In this document: piece after piece, positions 15,197-22,655 of the stretch
How positions within the stretch are numbered: the stretch's first letter is position 1
Layout: every line of letters begins with the position of its first letter
DNA from: Mucilaginibacter_A sp964236465
GTDB lineage: Bacteria; Bacteroidota; Bacteroidia; Sphingobacteriales; Sphingobacteriaceae
Direction of reading: 5' to 3'
NCBI GenBank assembly: GCA_964236465.1
Contig: CAXSBZ010000030.1
Span: forward strand, 1 to 38,205
Length of the DNA stretch: 38,205 bases
Notes under the pieces: model-generated
What the model was told of the DNA's origin: nothing
The model's database searches: none
Seen by the model: only the letters and a program-made list of their open reading frames with translations
Program-made: the position numbers and the translations under genes

Positions 15197-16540
15197 TCAA
15201 ATCCCGGTATAATTAAAAGGCGTAATCATGCCAAGTTCCTGTTTCAATTCCGCAGAAATGTCCAGGCTATTTATAAAATCAGCAATGGTTTCTGCATTAA
15301 TTTTTCCGGAAACACGCGTCAGCTCTTTTAAAGCTTCATAAGGGTTTGGATAACTTTCGCGGCGCAAAACCGTTTGGATGGCTTCTGCTACAACAGCCCA
15401 GTTTTCTTCCAAATCTGCATGGATCGCTGCTTCGTTTAGCACCAGTTTATTCAAGCCTTTCCTGATCGAATTAAAAGCAATTATGGTATGCGCAAACGGA
15501 ACGCCGATGTTGCGGAGCACGGTCGAATCCGTCAAATCGCGCTGCAAGCGGGAAATGGGTAGTTTGGCAGCCAGATGTTCAAACAAAGCATTAGCCAAAC
15601 CCAGGTTTCCTTCCGAATTTTCAAAATCAATCGGGTTTACTTTATGCGGCATCGCAGAAGAACCAACTTCGCCGGCTTTGATTTTCTGTTTGAAATAATT
15701 GATGGAAATATACGTCCAGATATCGCGGTTCAAATCGATCAGGATATTATTGATGCGTTTCAAATTATCGCAATGTGCAGCAAAATGATCGTAATGTTCA
15801 ATCTGCGTAGTGTATTGCGATCGGCTCAAACCTAAAACATCGTTTACAAAACTGTTTCCAAAAGCTTTCCAGTCAACGTTTGGATAAGCTACATGATGCG
15901 CATTGAAATTACCGGTGGCACCGCCGAACTTGGCCGCAAACGGAATTTGTCCGAGTAGCTGCATCTGTTCATCCAACCGTTCTGCAAAAACCAGGATTTC
16001 TTTGCCCAAGCGCGTTGGCGAGGCTGGCTGACCGTGCGTCCTGGCCAGCATGGAAACGTCTTTCCATTCATCGGCAAAGGTTTTAAGCTGATCGATGATG
16101 GCGATAATTGCCGGCCGGTATTGCTCGTTTACAGCGAGTTTGAACGAGTAGGGAATAGCCGTATTGTTAATGTCCTGCGAAGTTAAACCAAAGTGTATAA
16201 ACTCTTTATAATCACTTAAACCCAATTGCTCGAAACGTTTTTTCAGCAAATATTCTACTGCTTTTACATCATGGTTGGTGGTTTTTTCGATCTCTTTTAC
16301 GGCCTGCACATCTTCCTCGCTAAAAGATGTATAAATTTTCCGGAGGTTTATAAACTGCTGATGGTCAAAGCTTTTTAACTGTGGCAAAGGCAGTTCGCAC
16401 AGTTGGATAAAATATTCTACTTCAACATAAACCCGAAACTTGATGAGTGCTGCTTCCGAAAAATACTGGCTTAACTGATTGGTGGTTTGATAATATCGGC
16501 CATCAATAGGCGAGATCGCAGAAAGCGGAGACAAAGGCAT
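15197..16540 (-). CDS. purB: Adenylosuccinate lyase
   Basis: A 447-residue protein of the fumarase/aspartase superfamily. It makes AMP from adenylosuccinate and AICAR from SAICAR. Visible signatures are SAISPIDGRYYQ at the start, TSQDINNTA with the catalytic region around ARTHGQPASPTRLGKE, and the flexible signature loop GSSAMPHKVNPIDFENSEGN carrying the catalytic serine. The ATG at 16540 is used rather than the upstream TTG at 16567, because that TTG is part of a TACTTTTG promoter box. purE, purK and guaA lie elsewhere in the window, so purine genes are scattered. Confidence 0.95.
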   Translation of the reverse strand: MPLSPLSAISPIDGRYYQTTNQLSQYFSEAALIKFRVYVEVEYFIQLCELPLPQLKSFDHQQFINLRKIYTSFSEEDVQAVKEIEKTTNHDVKAVEYLLKKRFEQLGLSDYKEFIHFGLTSQDINNTAIPYSFKLAVNEQYRPAIIAIIDQLKTFADEWKDVSMLARTHGQPASPTRLGKEILVFAERLDEQMQLLGQIPFAAKFGGATGNFNAHHVAYPNVDWKAFGNSFVNDVLGLSRSQYTTQIEHYDHFAAHCDNLKRINNILIDLNRDIWTYISINYFKQKIKAGEVGSSAMPHKVNPIDFENSEGNLGLANALFEHLAAKLPISRLQRDLTDSTVLRNIGVPFAHTIIAFNSIRKGLNKLVLNEAAIHADLEENWAVVAEAIQTVLRRESYPNPYEALKELTRVSGKINAETIADFINSLDISAELKQELGMITPFNYTGI

Positions 16541-16564
16541 AGCAGCAGGTTTGAAATGAAGCTG

Positions 16565-16572
16565 CAAAAGTA
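16565..16572 (-). promoter_or_regulatory. TAnnTTTG -7 box for purB
   Basis: The minus strand reads TACTTTTG, 24 nt before the chosen ATG, giving a leader of about 20 nt. Confidence 0.55.
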
Positions 16573-16616
16573 AAAATTACCGGAAACTTTGTTGGGTTTA
16601 AATCAGATGATTTGAA

Positions 16617-16643
16617 ATGCTTCTTTTATCGGCCTAAAATTGG
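16617..16643 (+). repeat. Dispersed motif, near-consensus copy
   Basis: ATGCTTCTTTTATCGG followed by CCTAAAATTGGA. It lies between the purB promoter and the terminator of the first lipoprotein gene. Confidence 0.85.
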
Positions 16644-16650
16644 ATTCAAT

Positions 16651-16680
16651 AAAAAAGGCCATGCAAAAGTGCACAGCCTT
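16651..16680 (-). terminator. Terminator of the first lipoprotein gene
   Basis: AAGGCCATGC (16655-16664) pairs, with wobble, with GCACAGCCTT (16671-16680). On the minus strand the stem is followed by a T-run. Confidence 0.65.
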
Positions 16681-16701
16681 GTTTATGTTAAAGACTAAAA
16701 T

Positions 16702-16929
16702 TTACATTTTTTTAGTTGTGGTAGTAGTTGTTTTGGTTTTTAAAGTAGTGTCTTTTGCAGTGGTATCTTTCACAAGTGTATCTACTTTTGTAGTATCTGT
16801 AGTGGCCATACTGCCTTCAGTAGTTTTGGTAGTATCAGAACCTGAACCAGTAGTTTTGTTAGAAGTACAAGCAGCAACTGACAAAGAAATTGCAAAAGCT
16901 AAAAAGCCGAATTTGAAAGATTTTTTCAT
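16702..16929 (-). CDS. Small Thr/Lys-rich lipoprotein, paralogue 1
   Basis: A 75-residue protein with a lipoprotein signal peptide (MKKSFKFGFLAFAISLSVAAC, lipobox SVAAC). The mature part is disordered, almost only Thr, Lys, Asp and Ser, with DTTK/DTT repeats and a KKM end. No catalytic domain is visible. It shares its leader and composition with the next two genes. A weak AAGTTAT-N15-GTATTAG element at 16964-16992 (minus strand) has the spacing of the ECF-type promoter at 17549. A role as a surface filler, spacer or stress-induced envelope protein is a guess. Confidence 0.75.
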   Translation of the reverse strand: MKKSFKFGFLAFAISLSVAACTSNKTTGSGSDTTKTTEGSMATTDTTKVDTLVKDTTAKDTTLKTKTTTTTTKKM

Positions 16930-17015
16930 AGGGGCAAATATTGAGTTGTTTGATTGTTTAGTGCTAATACAAATTCGGCAAAAAAATAACTTAAAATAAA
17001 TCTATTACACGCAGA

Positions 17016-17207
17016 TTACATTTTTTTAGTTGTATCTTTTTTGGTTGTATCCGTTTTAGCAGTAGTATCTGTGGTAGTTGTACTGTTAGCAGCAGAACCC
17101 ACTTTGGATGAATCTGATGTTCCCATTGCCTTTTTATCTGAACTGCAGGCAGTAACAGATAAAGATATTGCGAAAGCTAAAAAGCTTAATTTGAATGCGT
17201 TTTTCAT
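17016..17207 (-). CDS. Small Thr/Lys-rich lipoprotein, paralogue 2
   Basis: A 63-residue protein with signal MKNAFKLSFLAFAISLSVTAC (lipobox SVTAC). The mature chain is about 42 residues of Ser, Thr, Asp and Lys ending DTTKKDTTKKM. It is the shortest of the three tandem paralogues. No separate promoter was recognised in the 67 bp before it; a hairpin at 17227-17265 separates it from paralogue 3. Function unknown. Confidence 0.75.
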   Translation of the reverse strand: MKNAFKLSFLAFAISLSVTACSSDKKAMGTSDSSKVGSAANSTTTTDTTAKTDTTKKDTTKKM

Positions 17208-17226
17208 AAGTGGTTTTAAAATAAAT

Positions 17227-17265
17227 TTAAACAGGACTAACTCTTAATGATTTAATCCTGTTTAA
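17227..17265 (-). terminator. Hairpin after lipoprotein paralogue 3
   Basis: TTAAACAGGA (17227-17236) pairs with TCCTGTTTAA (17256-17265) across a 19-nt loop. The minus-strand downstream sequence is T/A-rich but lacks a clean T-run, so termination may be partial and let paralogue 2 be read through. Confidence 0.55.
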
Positions 17266-17274
17266 TTTAAATAA

Positions 17275-17517
17275 TTACATTTTTTTCTTGGTAGAATCCA
17301 TAGCTGTACCCATAGCTGAGCCTACAGCTTTTTTTGCAGTGTCCATACCAGAAGTCATACCCTTTTTGGTAGAATCCATCATTTTGGATGCAGTATCAGT
17401 AGTAGAAGAAGATACTGAAGTTGAATCAGCAGAAGTTGAAGCTTTGTTTGAATTGCAAGCAGCAACAGACATGGTGATTGCTAAAGCTAAAAAGCCTAAT
17501 TTGAATGAATTTTTCAT
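17275..17517 (-). CDS. Small Ser/Thr/Lys-rich lipoprotein, paralogue 3
   Basis: An 80-residue protein with signal MKNSFKLGFLALAITMSVAAC (lipobox SVAAC). The mature part has Ser/Thr-rich and then amphipathic repeats (DSTKKGMTSGMDTAKKAVGSAM), ending DSTKKKM. It lies closest to the divergent ECF sigma gene and carries a GGGTTAC-N15-GTATTAA element identical in layout to the one before that gene, so it is the best candidate target of this sigma factor. Function unknown. Confidence 0.8.
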   Translation of the reverse strand: MKNSFKLGFLALAITMSVAACNSNKASTSADSTSVSSSTTDTASKMMDSTKKGMTSGMDTAKKAVGSAMGTAMDSTKKKM

Positions 17518-17548
17518 TTGATTTTATTTTTTTGTGGTGAATTTTATC

Positions 17549-17577
17549 TTAATACCCAATTTGTAAAAAGGTAACCC
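17549..17577 (-). promoter_or_regulatory. Candidate ECF-type promoter for lipoprotein paralogue 3
   Basis: The minus strand reads GGGTTAC, 15 nt, GTATTAA, ending 31 nt before the ATG. The intervening bases also resemble the facing copy (TTTTT and ACAAATTG). Confidence 0.65.
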
Positions 17578-17610
17578 GTTAATTCATAAAATATTTTTTT
17601 TTCGGGAAAT

Positions 17611-17639
17611 GGGTTACATTTTTGTACAAATTGTATTAA
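17611..17639 (+). promoter_or_regulatory. Candidate ECF-type promoter for the ECF sigma gene
   Basis: GGGTTAC (17611-17617), 15 nt, GTATTAA (17633-17639), placed just before the GTG start. It mirrors the element at 17549-17577 and suggests autoregulation with a leaderless or very short leader. Confidence 0.65.
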
Positions 17640-17642
17640 TAG

Positions 17643-18209
17643 GTGAGTTTTAAATTAAAAGGTTCTGTACCAACAGATAACGAAGACATACTGGGGATTT
17701 TAAACAATTCGCCTGATACTTTAAAGCGTATATACAAGGTGCATTTTCCGATGGTGCTGCAAATGGTGCTGGGCAACAACGGAAATGAAGCGGATGCAAA
17801 AGATGTGTATCAGGAAAGCATCATCATTTTGTACAATAAAGTTAAGGCCGGGGATTTTGAACTGACCAGCAAACTGAAAACATATATTTATTCTGTTTGC
17901 AGGCGCATCTGGCTGAAAAAACTTAACCAGAAAAGCAACAAAGAATGTGAACTGAAAGATGTACACGATTTTTTGCCTATTGAAAATGATGTTGAACAAC
18001 ATGAACTGCGCGATTTGCAGTTTAGTAAAATGGAAGAATCTATGCTGATGCTGGGCGAACCATGCCGAACGATCATCCAGGATTTTTATATGCAAAACAA
18101 ATCTATGCAGGAGATTTGTGACAAGTTTGGTTATACCAATCCGGATAATGCAAAAACGCAGAAATACAAATGCCTGCAACGTTTAAAAAAGCTGTTTTTT
18201 CAGCTATAA
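17643..18209 (+). CDS. ECF-type RNA polymerase sigma factor
   Basis: A 188-residue protein. Region 2 covers about residues 25-90 (YKVHFPMVLQMVLGNNGNEADAKDVYQESIIILYNKV), including the acidic DAKDVYQE helix. Region 4 is a helix-turn-helix near 130-185 (CRTIIQDFYMQNKSMQEICDKFGY, then DNAKTQKYKCLQRLKKLF). The start is a GTG at 17643; no ATG fits. The anti-sigma-like protease gene begins 12 nt after the stop, so the two are almost certainly co-transcribed. Its likely targets are its own operon and the divergent lipoprotein gene, judged from the shared element. Confidence 0.9.
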   Translation: MSFKLKGSVPTDNEDILGILNNSPDTLKRIYKVHFPMVLQMVLGNNGNEADAKDVYQESIIILYNKVKAGDFELTSKLKTYIYSVCRRIWLKKLNQKSNKECELKDVHDFLPIENDVEQHELRDLQFSKMEESMLMLGEPCRTIIQDFYMQNKSMQEICDKFGYTNPDNAKTQKYKCLQRLKKLFFQL

Positions 18210-18221
18210 AATTGAAAGAAA

Positions 18222-19319
18222 ATGAATGAGCCGCAACTATTAAATTTAATAGAAAGATACCTCAATAATGAGCTTTCCGGGCCGGAATTAGCTGAGTTTG
18301 ATTTGCTGCGAAAAAAAGATCTCAGCATCGATAACCGCATCACGGAGCATCAGCAGTTTATTAAAACCTTGGCTGATTGGCAGCAACGCTTGGATTTTGA
18401 AAACAAGCTGAACGCGATCCACGATGAGATCAATATTGATGCAGTAAAAGAAGCATTGGGCATCCACGAAAGTAGGATCATTACGTTGTGGCGCAATCAC
18501 CACTCAAAAATTTCGGTTGCGGCATCTGTAGCGATTTTTGCGGTGATGGTTACTTTGTTTTTTACGGGCTACTTCAACAATCAAAACCAGCAATCACACT
18601 ACAACGCTTTACGCCGCGATCTGGACAAAGTTAAAAAATCTCAAAACGCCCTTATTCGCGATATTACAGGCAAAACTACCCGAAAATCTATCTCTAATCC
18701 GGGCAATTTCGGCGGAACAGGTTTTGCAATCAACAGCAGTGGAGATATCATTACCAACTACCACGTGATCAATGGTGCAGATTCTGTTTACGTACAAAAT
18801 TCCAGCGGCGAATCTTTTAAAGTTTCAACGGTTTATGTCAATCAGGAGTATGATTTGGCTGTGTTGCGTATCACAGATTCTGCTTTTAAACGTTTAAGTC
18901 CTGTTCCTTACGCGTTTAAAAAATCAAAAGCAAACTTGGGCGAAGGTGTATTGACGATCGGTTATCCAAAAGATTCCGTCGTGATCGGCGAAGGCTATTT
19001 AAGTTCTTTTACTGGTTTTGACAATGATTCTCTGGCTTATCAGGTTGCCATTCCTGTAAATCCGGGCAACAGCGGCGGGCCATTGCTGGATAATTCCGGT
19101 AATGTGATCGGGATGATCAAAGGCAAGCAAACACAGGTAGATGGTGCCGCTTTTGCCACCAAATCCAGTTATTTGATGAAAGCTATCCAAGCCATTCCGG
19201 TTGATTCTACCGGTCGGAAAATTATCTTTAACAGTAAAAACAGCCTTTCAAAGCTGAACCGCGAGCAGCAAATCATCAAGCTGAAAAATTATGTTTTTAT
19301 GGTGAAAGTATATAATTAA
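18222..19319 (+). CDS. Anti-sigma-like cytoplasmic domain fused to a periplasmic trypsin-like (HtrA-type) protease
   Basis: A 365-residue protein with one membrane segment at about 96-117 (ISVAASVAIFAVMVTLFFTGYF). Residues 1-90 are cytoplasmic and read like the N-terminus of Bacteroidota anti-sigma factors (LLNLIERYLNNELSGPELAEFDLL). The periplasmic part is a chymotrypsin-fold protease with triad His181 (TNYHVIN), Asp211 (EYDLAVL) and Ser284 (GNSGGPLL). There is no PDZ domain; a tail of about 45 residues follows. In E. coli the sigmaE pathway divides these jobs between RseA and DegS, while here both seem to be on one chain. The gene follows the ECF sigma gene directly. Its last codons are duplicated just downstream. 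Confidence 0.85.
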   Translation: MNEPQLLNLIERYLNNELSGPELAEFDLLRKKDLSIDNRITEHQQFIKTLADWQQRLDFENKLNAIHDEINIDAVKEALGIHESRIITLWRNHHSKISVAASVAIFAVMVTLFFTGYFNNQNQQSHYNALRRDLDKVKKSQNALIRDITGKTTRKSISNPGNFGGTGFAINSSGDIITNYHVINGADSVYVQNSSGESFKVSTVYVNQEYDLAVLRITDSAFKRLSPVPYAFKKSKANLGEGVLTIGYPKDSVVIGEGYLSSFTGFDNDSLAYQVAIPVNPGNSGGPLLDNSGNVIGMIKGKQTQVDGAAFATKSSYLMKAIQAIPVDSTGRKIIFNSKNSLSKLNREQQIIKLKNYVFMVKVYN

Positions 19320-19416
19320 CAATGCTTCTTTTATCGGCATAAAATCAGGCAGCAGTTTTTATAGTGAAAGTGTATGATTGATAATGCTTCTTTTATCGGC
19401 ATAAAACTCAACTGAG
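19293..19416 (+). repeat. 62-bp tandem duplication of the protease 3' end plus dispersed motif
   Basis: The segment from 19293, coding for FMVKVYN and the stop, recurs at 19355 in decayed form with the motif after it. The motif copies are at 19322-19347 and 19384-19409, both followed by GCATAAAA. The duplicated tail is outside any reading frame now. Confidence 0.85.
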
Positions 19417-19417
19417 T

Positions 19418-19508
19418 TTGTCATGCCGAACTTGTTTCGGCATCCCTCAGGCAAAGAGTAAGTTTTAGACCTTTATAATGAGATGCCGAAACAAGTTCGG
19501 CATGACAA
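19418..19508. repeat. Intergenic palindrome, TCATGCCGAA family
   Basis: A perfect 27-bp inverted repeat (19418-19444 and 19482-19508). Each arm is itself near-palindromic (TGCCGAA, TTTCGGCA). It lies between the convergent protease and nuoD genes and may end transcription on both strands. Confidence 0.88.
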
Positions 19509-19522
19509 GACGGAAGATTTCA

Positions 19523-20707
19523 TCAGCGATCCAATTCGCCTAAAACAATATCGATAGAACCAATAATTGCTACCAAATCAGCAATCATCACGCCCTTACT
19601 AATTGCTGGCAGCACAGAAAGATTATTAAAACTTGGCCCGCGCGCTTTGATACGTTTCGGGATTTCGGTTTTACCGTCGGCGATATAATAAAAGCCCAGT
19701 TCGCCTTTCGGGTTCTCGGCGCGCATATAATAATCTTGTGCTTTAGGGATAATTTTGCGGGGAAGCTTGCCGCGCGGATCAAAGTCCGGTGTCCGTTTCA
19801 GCTCTTTTTGCAACCGGCTGATACATTGTTCAATCATTTTTAAAGATTCGCCAATTTCATCAACCCGAACTTTAAACCGGTCCCAGCAATCGCCAACGGT
19901 TCCCATTTCACCTTTTCCAACCGGAATTTCAAAATCCAGTTCGGGATAAACCGAATAACCATCCACGCGCCGCAAATCCCATTTCAAGCCGGAACCACGC
20001 AGCATCGGCCCGGAACAGCCATAATTTATCGCGACATCCAAAGGTAAAATGCCCACATTGGCCGTGCGGTTGATGAAAATCTGGTTGTTGGTCAGCAGTT
20101 CATTCAGTTCTGTCATTTTGGGTTTAAAGTATTCTATAAACTCCTGGCAGCGTTCTTCAAAACCAACCGGCAGATCGTAAAACAAGCCGCCCACCCAAAT
20201 ATAATTGTACAGCATCCGCGCGCCTGAAGCCCATTCCAGCAAACCCATAATGTGTTCACGATCCCGAAAGCACCATAAAAACGGCGTAAAAGCACCAATA
20301 TCAATCCCGTAAGTACCCAAAGCAATCAAATGCGATCCAATCCGGTTCAGTTCGCACACCAAAACACGGATGTATTCAATCCGTTTCGGTATTTCTTTGT
20401 CGATGCCCAGCATCCGTTCCACGCCCATTACAAAAGCGTGGCTGCTGTTCATGGAGGATAAATAATCCAGCCGGTCTGTAAATGGGATGGTTTGCTGGTA
20501 CGACATCGATTGCGCATGTTTCTCAAAACAACGGTGCAGATAGCCAATATGCGGAATCACCTCGTTCACAATCTCGCCGTCGGTAATCAACTCCAAACGC
20601 AAAACACCATGGGTTGATGGATGCTGCGGACCCATATTGAGCACCAGTTCCTCCGCACTCAGGTTTTGGATGCGCTGCTGATATTTTTTGAATGCTTCGT
20701 TTACCAT
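19523..20707 (-). CDS. nuoD: NADH-quinone oxidoreductase subunit D
   Basis: A 394-residue protein, the normal 49-kDa-subunit length, of the peripheral arm of complex I near the quinone site. Visible signatures are LNMGPQHPSTHGVLRLEL (residues 19-36), PHIGYLHRCFEKHAQ, YLSSMNSSHAFVMGVE, and the ending DLVAIIGSIDIVLGELDR. It follows nuoC by 21 nt. No nuoE follows: the next gene is the convergent protease. Confidence 0.95.
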   Translation of the reverse strand: MVNEAFKKYQQRIQNLSAEELVLNMGPQHPSTHGVLRLELITDGEIVNEVIPHIGYLHRCFEKHAQSMSYQQTIPFTDRLDYLSSMNSSHAFVMGVERMLGIDKEIPKRIEYIRVLVCELNRIGSHLIALGTYGIDIGAFTPFLWCFRDREHIMGLLEWASGARMLYNYIWVGGLFYDLPVGFEERCQEFIEYFKPKMTELNELLTNNQIFINRTANVGILPLDVAINYGCSGPMLRGSGLKWDLRRVDGYSVYPELDFEIPVGKGEMGTVGDCWDRFKVRVDEIGESLKMIEQCISRLQKELKRTPDFDPRGKLPRKIIPKAQDYYMRAENPKGELGFYYIADGKTEIPKRIKARGPSFNNLSVLPAISKGVMIADLVAIIGSIDIVLGELDR

Positions 20708-20728
20708 ACTAAAATTCGTGTCCGCCGG

Positions 20729-21223
20729 TTAGTCAATCTTGATGCCTTTGTAGTATTCGGCACTTTTATAATCTGCCCGCAGTGGGAAACCTTCCCAGTC
20801 ATCCGGCAGCAGAATACGGCGCAAATCCGGATGTCCTTCAAAATCAATCCCCAGCAAATCGTAAGCTTCCCGCTCGTGCCAATCAGCTGTACGATAAACA
20901 TTTACCAAAGTTGGGAAGGAGGGAAGCTGCTCCGGATCGGTCGGTTTTTCGATACTGATCTTGAGTGTCAACCGTGTTTGAAAAGGGTGCGACGACAAAT
21001 GATAAACCACACCAAAACGGTTTTCCTGGTGATAATCAACACCGGTCAAACACGCCAGAAAATCAAAATAAGTTTTGGGGTGATCACGCAGAAAAAGGCA
21101 AACCAGGGCAATCTGTTTCGGGTCGATCAGCAGTGCAGGTTGCAGACCGCTGGTTTCTTCGCCCAAAATCACGTCTTCGCCAAATTGTGCCGATAAAAGA
21201 AGCTTGAGTTCGTCAAAAATCAT
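20729..21223 (-). CDS. nuoC: NADH-quinone oxidoreductase subunit C
   Basis: A 164-residue protein with the 30-kDa-subunit signature DWHEREAYDLLGIDFEGHPDLRRILLPDDWEGFPLRADY (start about 117). It forms part of the peripheral arm of complex I. The start overlaps the pdxH stop by 4 nt (ATGA), so it is coupled to pdxH, not to nuoA or nuoB. Its codons 7-14 (KLLLSAQF) are a dispersed-motif copy. Confidence 0.93.
   Translation of the reverse strand: MIFDELKLLLSAQFGEDVILGEETSGLQPALLIDPKQIALVCLFLRDHPKTYFDFLACLTGVDYHQENRFGVVYHLSSHPFQTRLTLKISIEKPTDPEQLPSFPTLVNVYRTADWHEREAYDLLGIDFEGHPDLRRILLPDDWEGFPLRADYKSAEYYKGIKID
21182..21205 (-). repeat. Dispersed motif inside the nuoC start region
   Basis: The minus strand reads AAGCTTCTTTTATCGG and then CACAATTT, one mismatch from the 16-bp core. 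It is translated as KLLLSAQF near the nuoC N-terminus. Confidence 0.55.
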
Positions 21224-21867
21224 GGTGCCAAACGAACGATTTTCCAGTTTTGCTGATCCGCTTTTTTATACACAATCCGGTCGTGCAAACGGCTTGAGCG
21301 GCCTTGCCAAAATTCAAACAAACGCGGTTTTACAATATATCCGCCCCAATGCGCCGGTTTCGGCACTTCCTTGTTTTCGTACTCCTGTTCCAATTGCTGC
21401 CATTTGGTTTCGAGTTCCTGACGGCTGCTAATCTCCTGACTTTGAGGTGATACCACCGCACCAATCTGGCTTCCTTTTGGCCGCGAGTGAAAATAAGTGG
21501 TCGAATATTCTTTGCTCAGCTTTTCAATCGTCCCTTCAATCCGAATTTGCCGTTCCATTTCAGGCCAATAAAAAATTAAACTGGCCAAAGGGTTTTTGGT
21601 CAATTCTTTTCCTTTCCGGCTCAAATAATTGGTGTAAAATTTAAAGCCATTTTCGCTGAAACCTTTTAACAAAACAATGCGTGCAGACGGCCGTCCGTCT
21701 GTTGTTGCCGTAGCCAAAGTCATGGCATTTGGTTCGTACATCTTTGCGTTGATGGCTTCGTTAAACCATTTTTCAAACTGCTTGATTGGGTTTGGGTTTA
21801 CATCCGCTTCCGATAACGTGGCCAAGCGGTAATCCCGTCTCAGATTTTCTATTAATTCCTGTTCCAT
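21220..21867 (-). CDS. pdxH: Pyridoxamine 5'-phosphate oxidase
   Basis: A 215-residue FMN enzyme of normal PdxH length, making pyridoxal 5'-phosphate. Conserved stretches are NAMTLATATTDGRPSARIVLLKGF, FKFYTNYLSRKGKEL, the SRPKGSQIGAVVSPQS segment and the C-terminal WGGYIVKPRLFEFWQGRSSRLHDRI. The ATG at 21867 is used; the in-frame TTG at 21876 is part of the promoter box. It heads an unusual pdxH-nuoC-nuoD run. Confidence 0.95.
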   Translation of the reverse strand: MEQELIENLRRDYRLATLSEADVNPNPIKQFEKWFNEAINAKMYEPNAMTLATATTDGRPSARIVLLKGFSENGFKFYTNYLSRKGKELTKNPLASLIFYWPEMERQIRIEGTIEKLSKEYSTTYFHSRPKGSQIGAVVSPQSQEISSRQELETKWQQLEQEYENKEVPKPAHWGGYIVKPRLFEFWQGRSSRLHDRIVYKKADQQNWKIVRLAP

Positions 21868-21873
21868 TTGTTG

Positions 21874-21881
21874 CAAACTTA
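21874..21881 (-). promoter_or_regulatory. TAnnTTTG -7 box for pdxH
   Basis: The minus strand reads TAAGTTTG and ends 6 nt before the ATG, so the message should be leaderless or nearly so. Confidence 0.6.
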
Positions 21882-21942
21882 CAAAATGCCGGTTAGCTGT
21901 CGTTTGTATCGAACGTAAATTTTCAACACAAAAAATATACTG

Positions 21943-21968
21943 ATGCTTCTTTTAGCAATGCTTTTTTA
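21943..21968 (+). repeat. Dispersed motif, left member of an inverted pair
   Basis: TGATGCTTCTTTTAGC with a poor tail. It faces the copy at 22021 across about 50 bp of otherwise featureless sequence between pdxH and algH. Confidence 0.65.
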
Positions 21969-22020
21969 AGTTGACCAGATTTCAAACTGTAATCAGTTTC
22001 CCGTTTCAATATTTAGTTGA

Positions 22021-22046
22021 TATTTTTATGCCGATAAAAAAAGCAT
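22021..22046 (-). repeat. Dispersed motif, right member of an inverted pair
   Basis: The minus strand reads ATGCTTTTTTTATCGG and then CATAAAAAT. Confidence 0.7.
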
Positions 22047-22078
22047 CAGGATAAAATCAGCAAATTCGTAGCACAACA

Positions 22079-22083
22079 GGAGG
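22079..22083 (+). promoter_or_regulatory. Shine-Dalgarno sequence of algH
   Basis: The AGGAGG run about 7 nt before the ATG at 22091 is unusually strong for this window, where most genes have weak or no such site. It fixes the start. Confidence 0.6.
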
Positions 22084-22090
22084 AAAATTT

Positions 22091-22651
22091 ATGTTGAATA
22101 CCATCAAACCGGCAACCGGCCGATTGCTCATTGCAGAACCTTTTATGTTAGACCCGGAATTTAAACGTTCCGTGGTTTTGATAACCGAATATACCACCGA
22201 CGGCGTAGTTGGTTTTGTGCTGAACCACACTTCAGGTTTATATGTGAACGACGGTGTGATTGATTTTCCGGAAACGGATGCCAAACTGTACAGTGGTGGC
22301 CCTTGCAACAATGAGCGGCTTCATTTTTTGCATCGTTGTCCGGATAAAATTCCGGGCGGCTTGGAAATTGGCAATGGTATTTTTTGGGGTGGAGATTTCG
22401 AAGCCGTTAAAATGATGTTCCAGCTCAACCTAATCAGCAATCATGAAATTAAGTTTTTTCTGGGCTATTCCGGCTGGGGCACGCAACAGCTAAACCGCGA
22501 ACTGGAGCTGAACAGTTGGATTGTATCCGATAAATTTAATCCGGATTTGATTTTTAATGATGAAGAAAATTTGTGGAAAGATGCGGTAACGAATTTGGGT
22601 GAAAAATATGCACACATAGTTAATTTCCCAAGCAATCCACAGCTAAATTAA
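22091..22651 (+). CDS. YqgE/AlgH family protein
   Basis: A 186-residue protein with the whole UPF0301 fold: GRLLIAEPFMLDPEFKRSVVLI (10-31), GVVGFVLNHTSG (38-49), LYSGGPCNNERLHFLH, and FFLGYSGWGTQQLNRELELNSW. The family is widespread but without an agreed biochemical role. Single gene, divergent from pdxH and convergent with purE. Confidence 0.9.
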   Translation: MLNTIKPATGRLLIAEPFMLDPEFKRSVVLITEYTTDGVVGFVLNHTSGLYVNDGVIDFPETDAKLYSGGPCNNERLHFLHRCPDKIPGGLEIGNGIFWGGDFEAVKMMFQLNLISNHEIKFFLGYSGWGTQQLNRELELNSWIVSDKFNPDLIFNDEENLWKDAVTNLGEKYAHIVNFPSNPQLN

Positions 22652-22655
22652 GGTT

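Noticed and set aside
16541..16567. purB start at the TTG of 16567
   Set aside because: This TTG lies in the TACTTTTG box, and the protein's conserved start follows the ATG at 16540.
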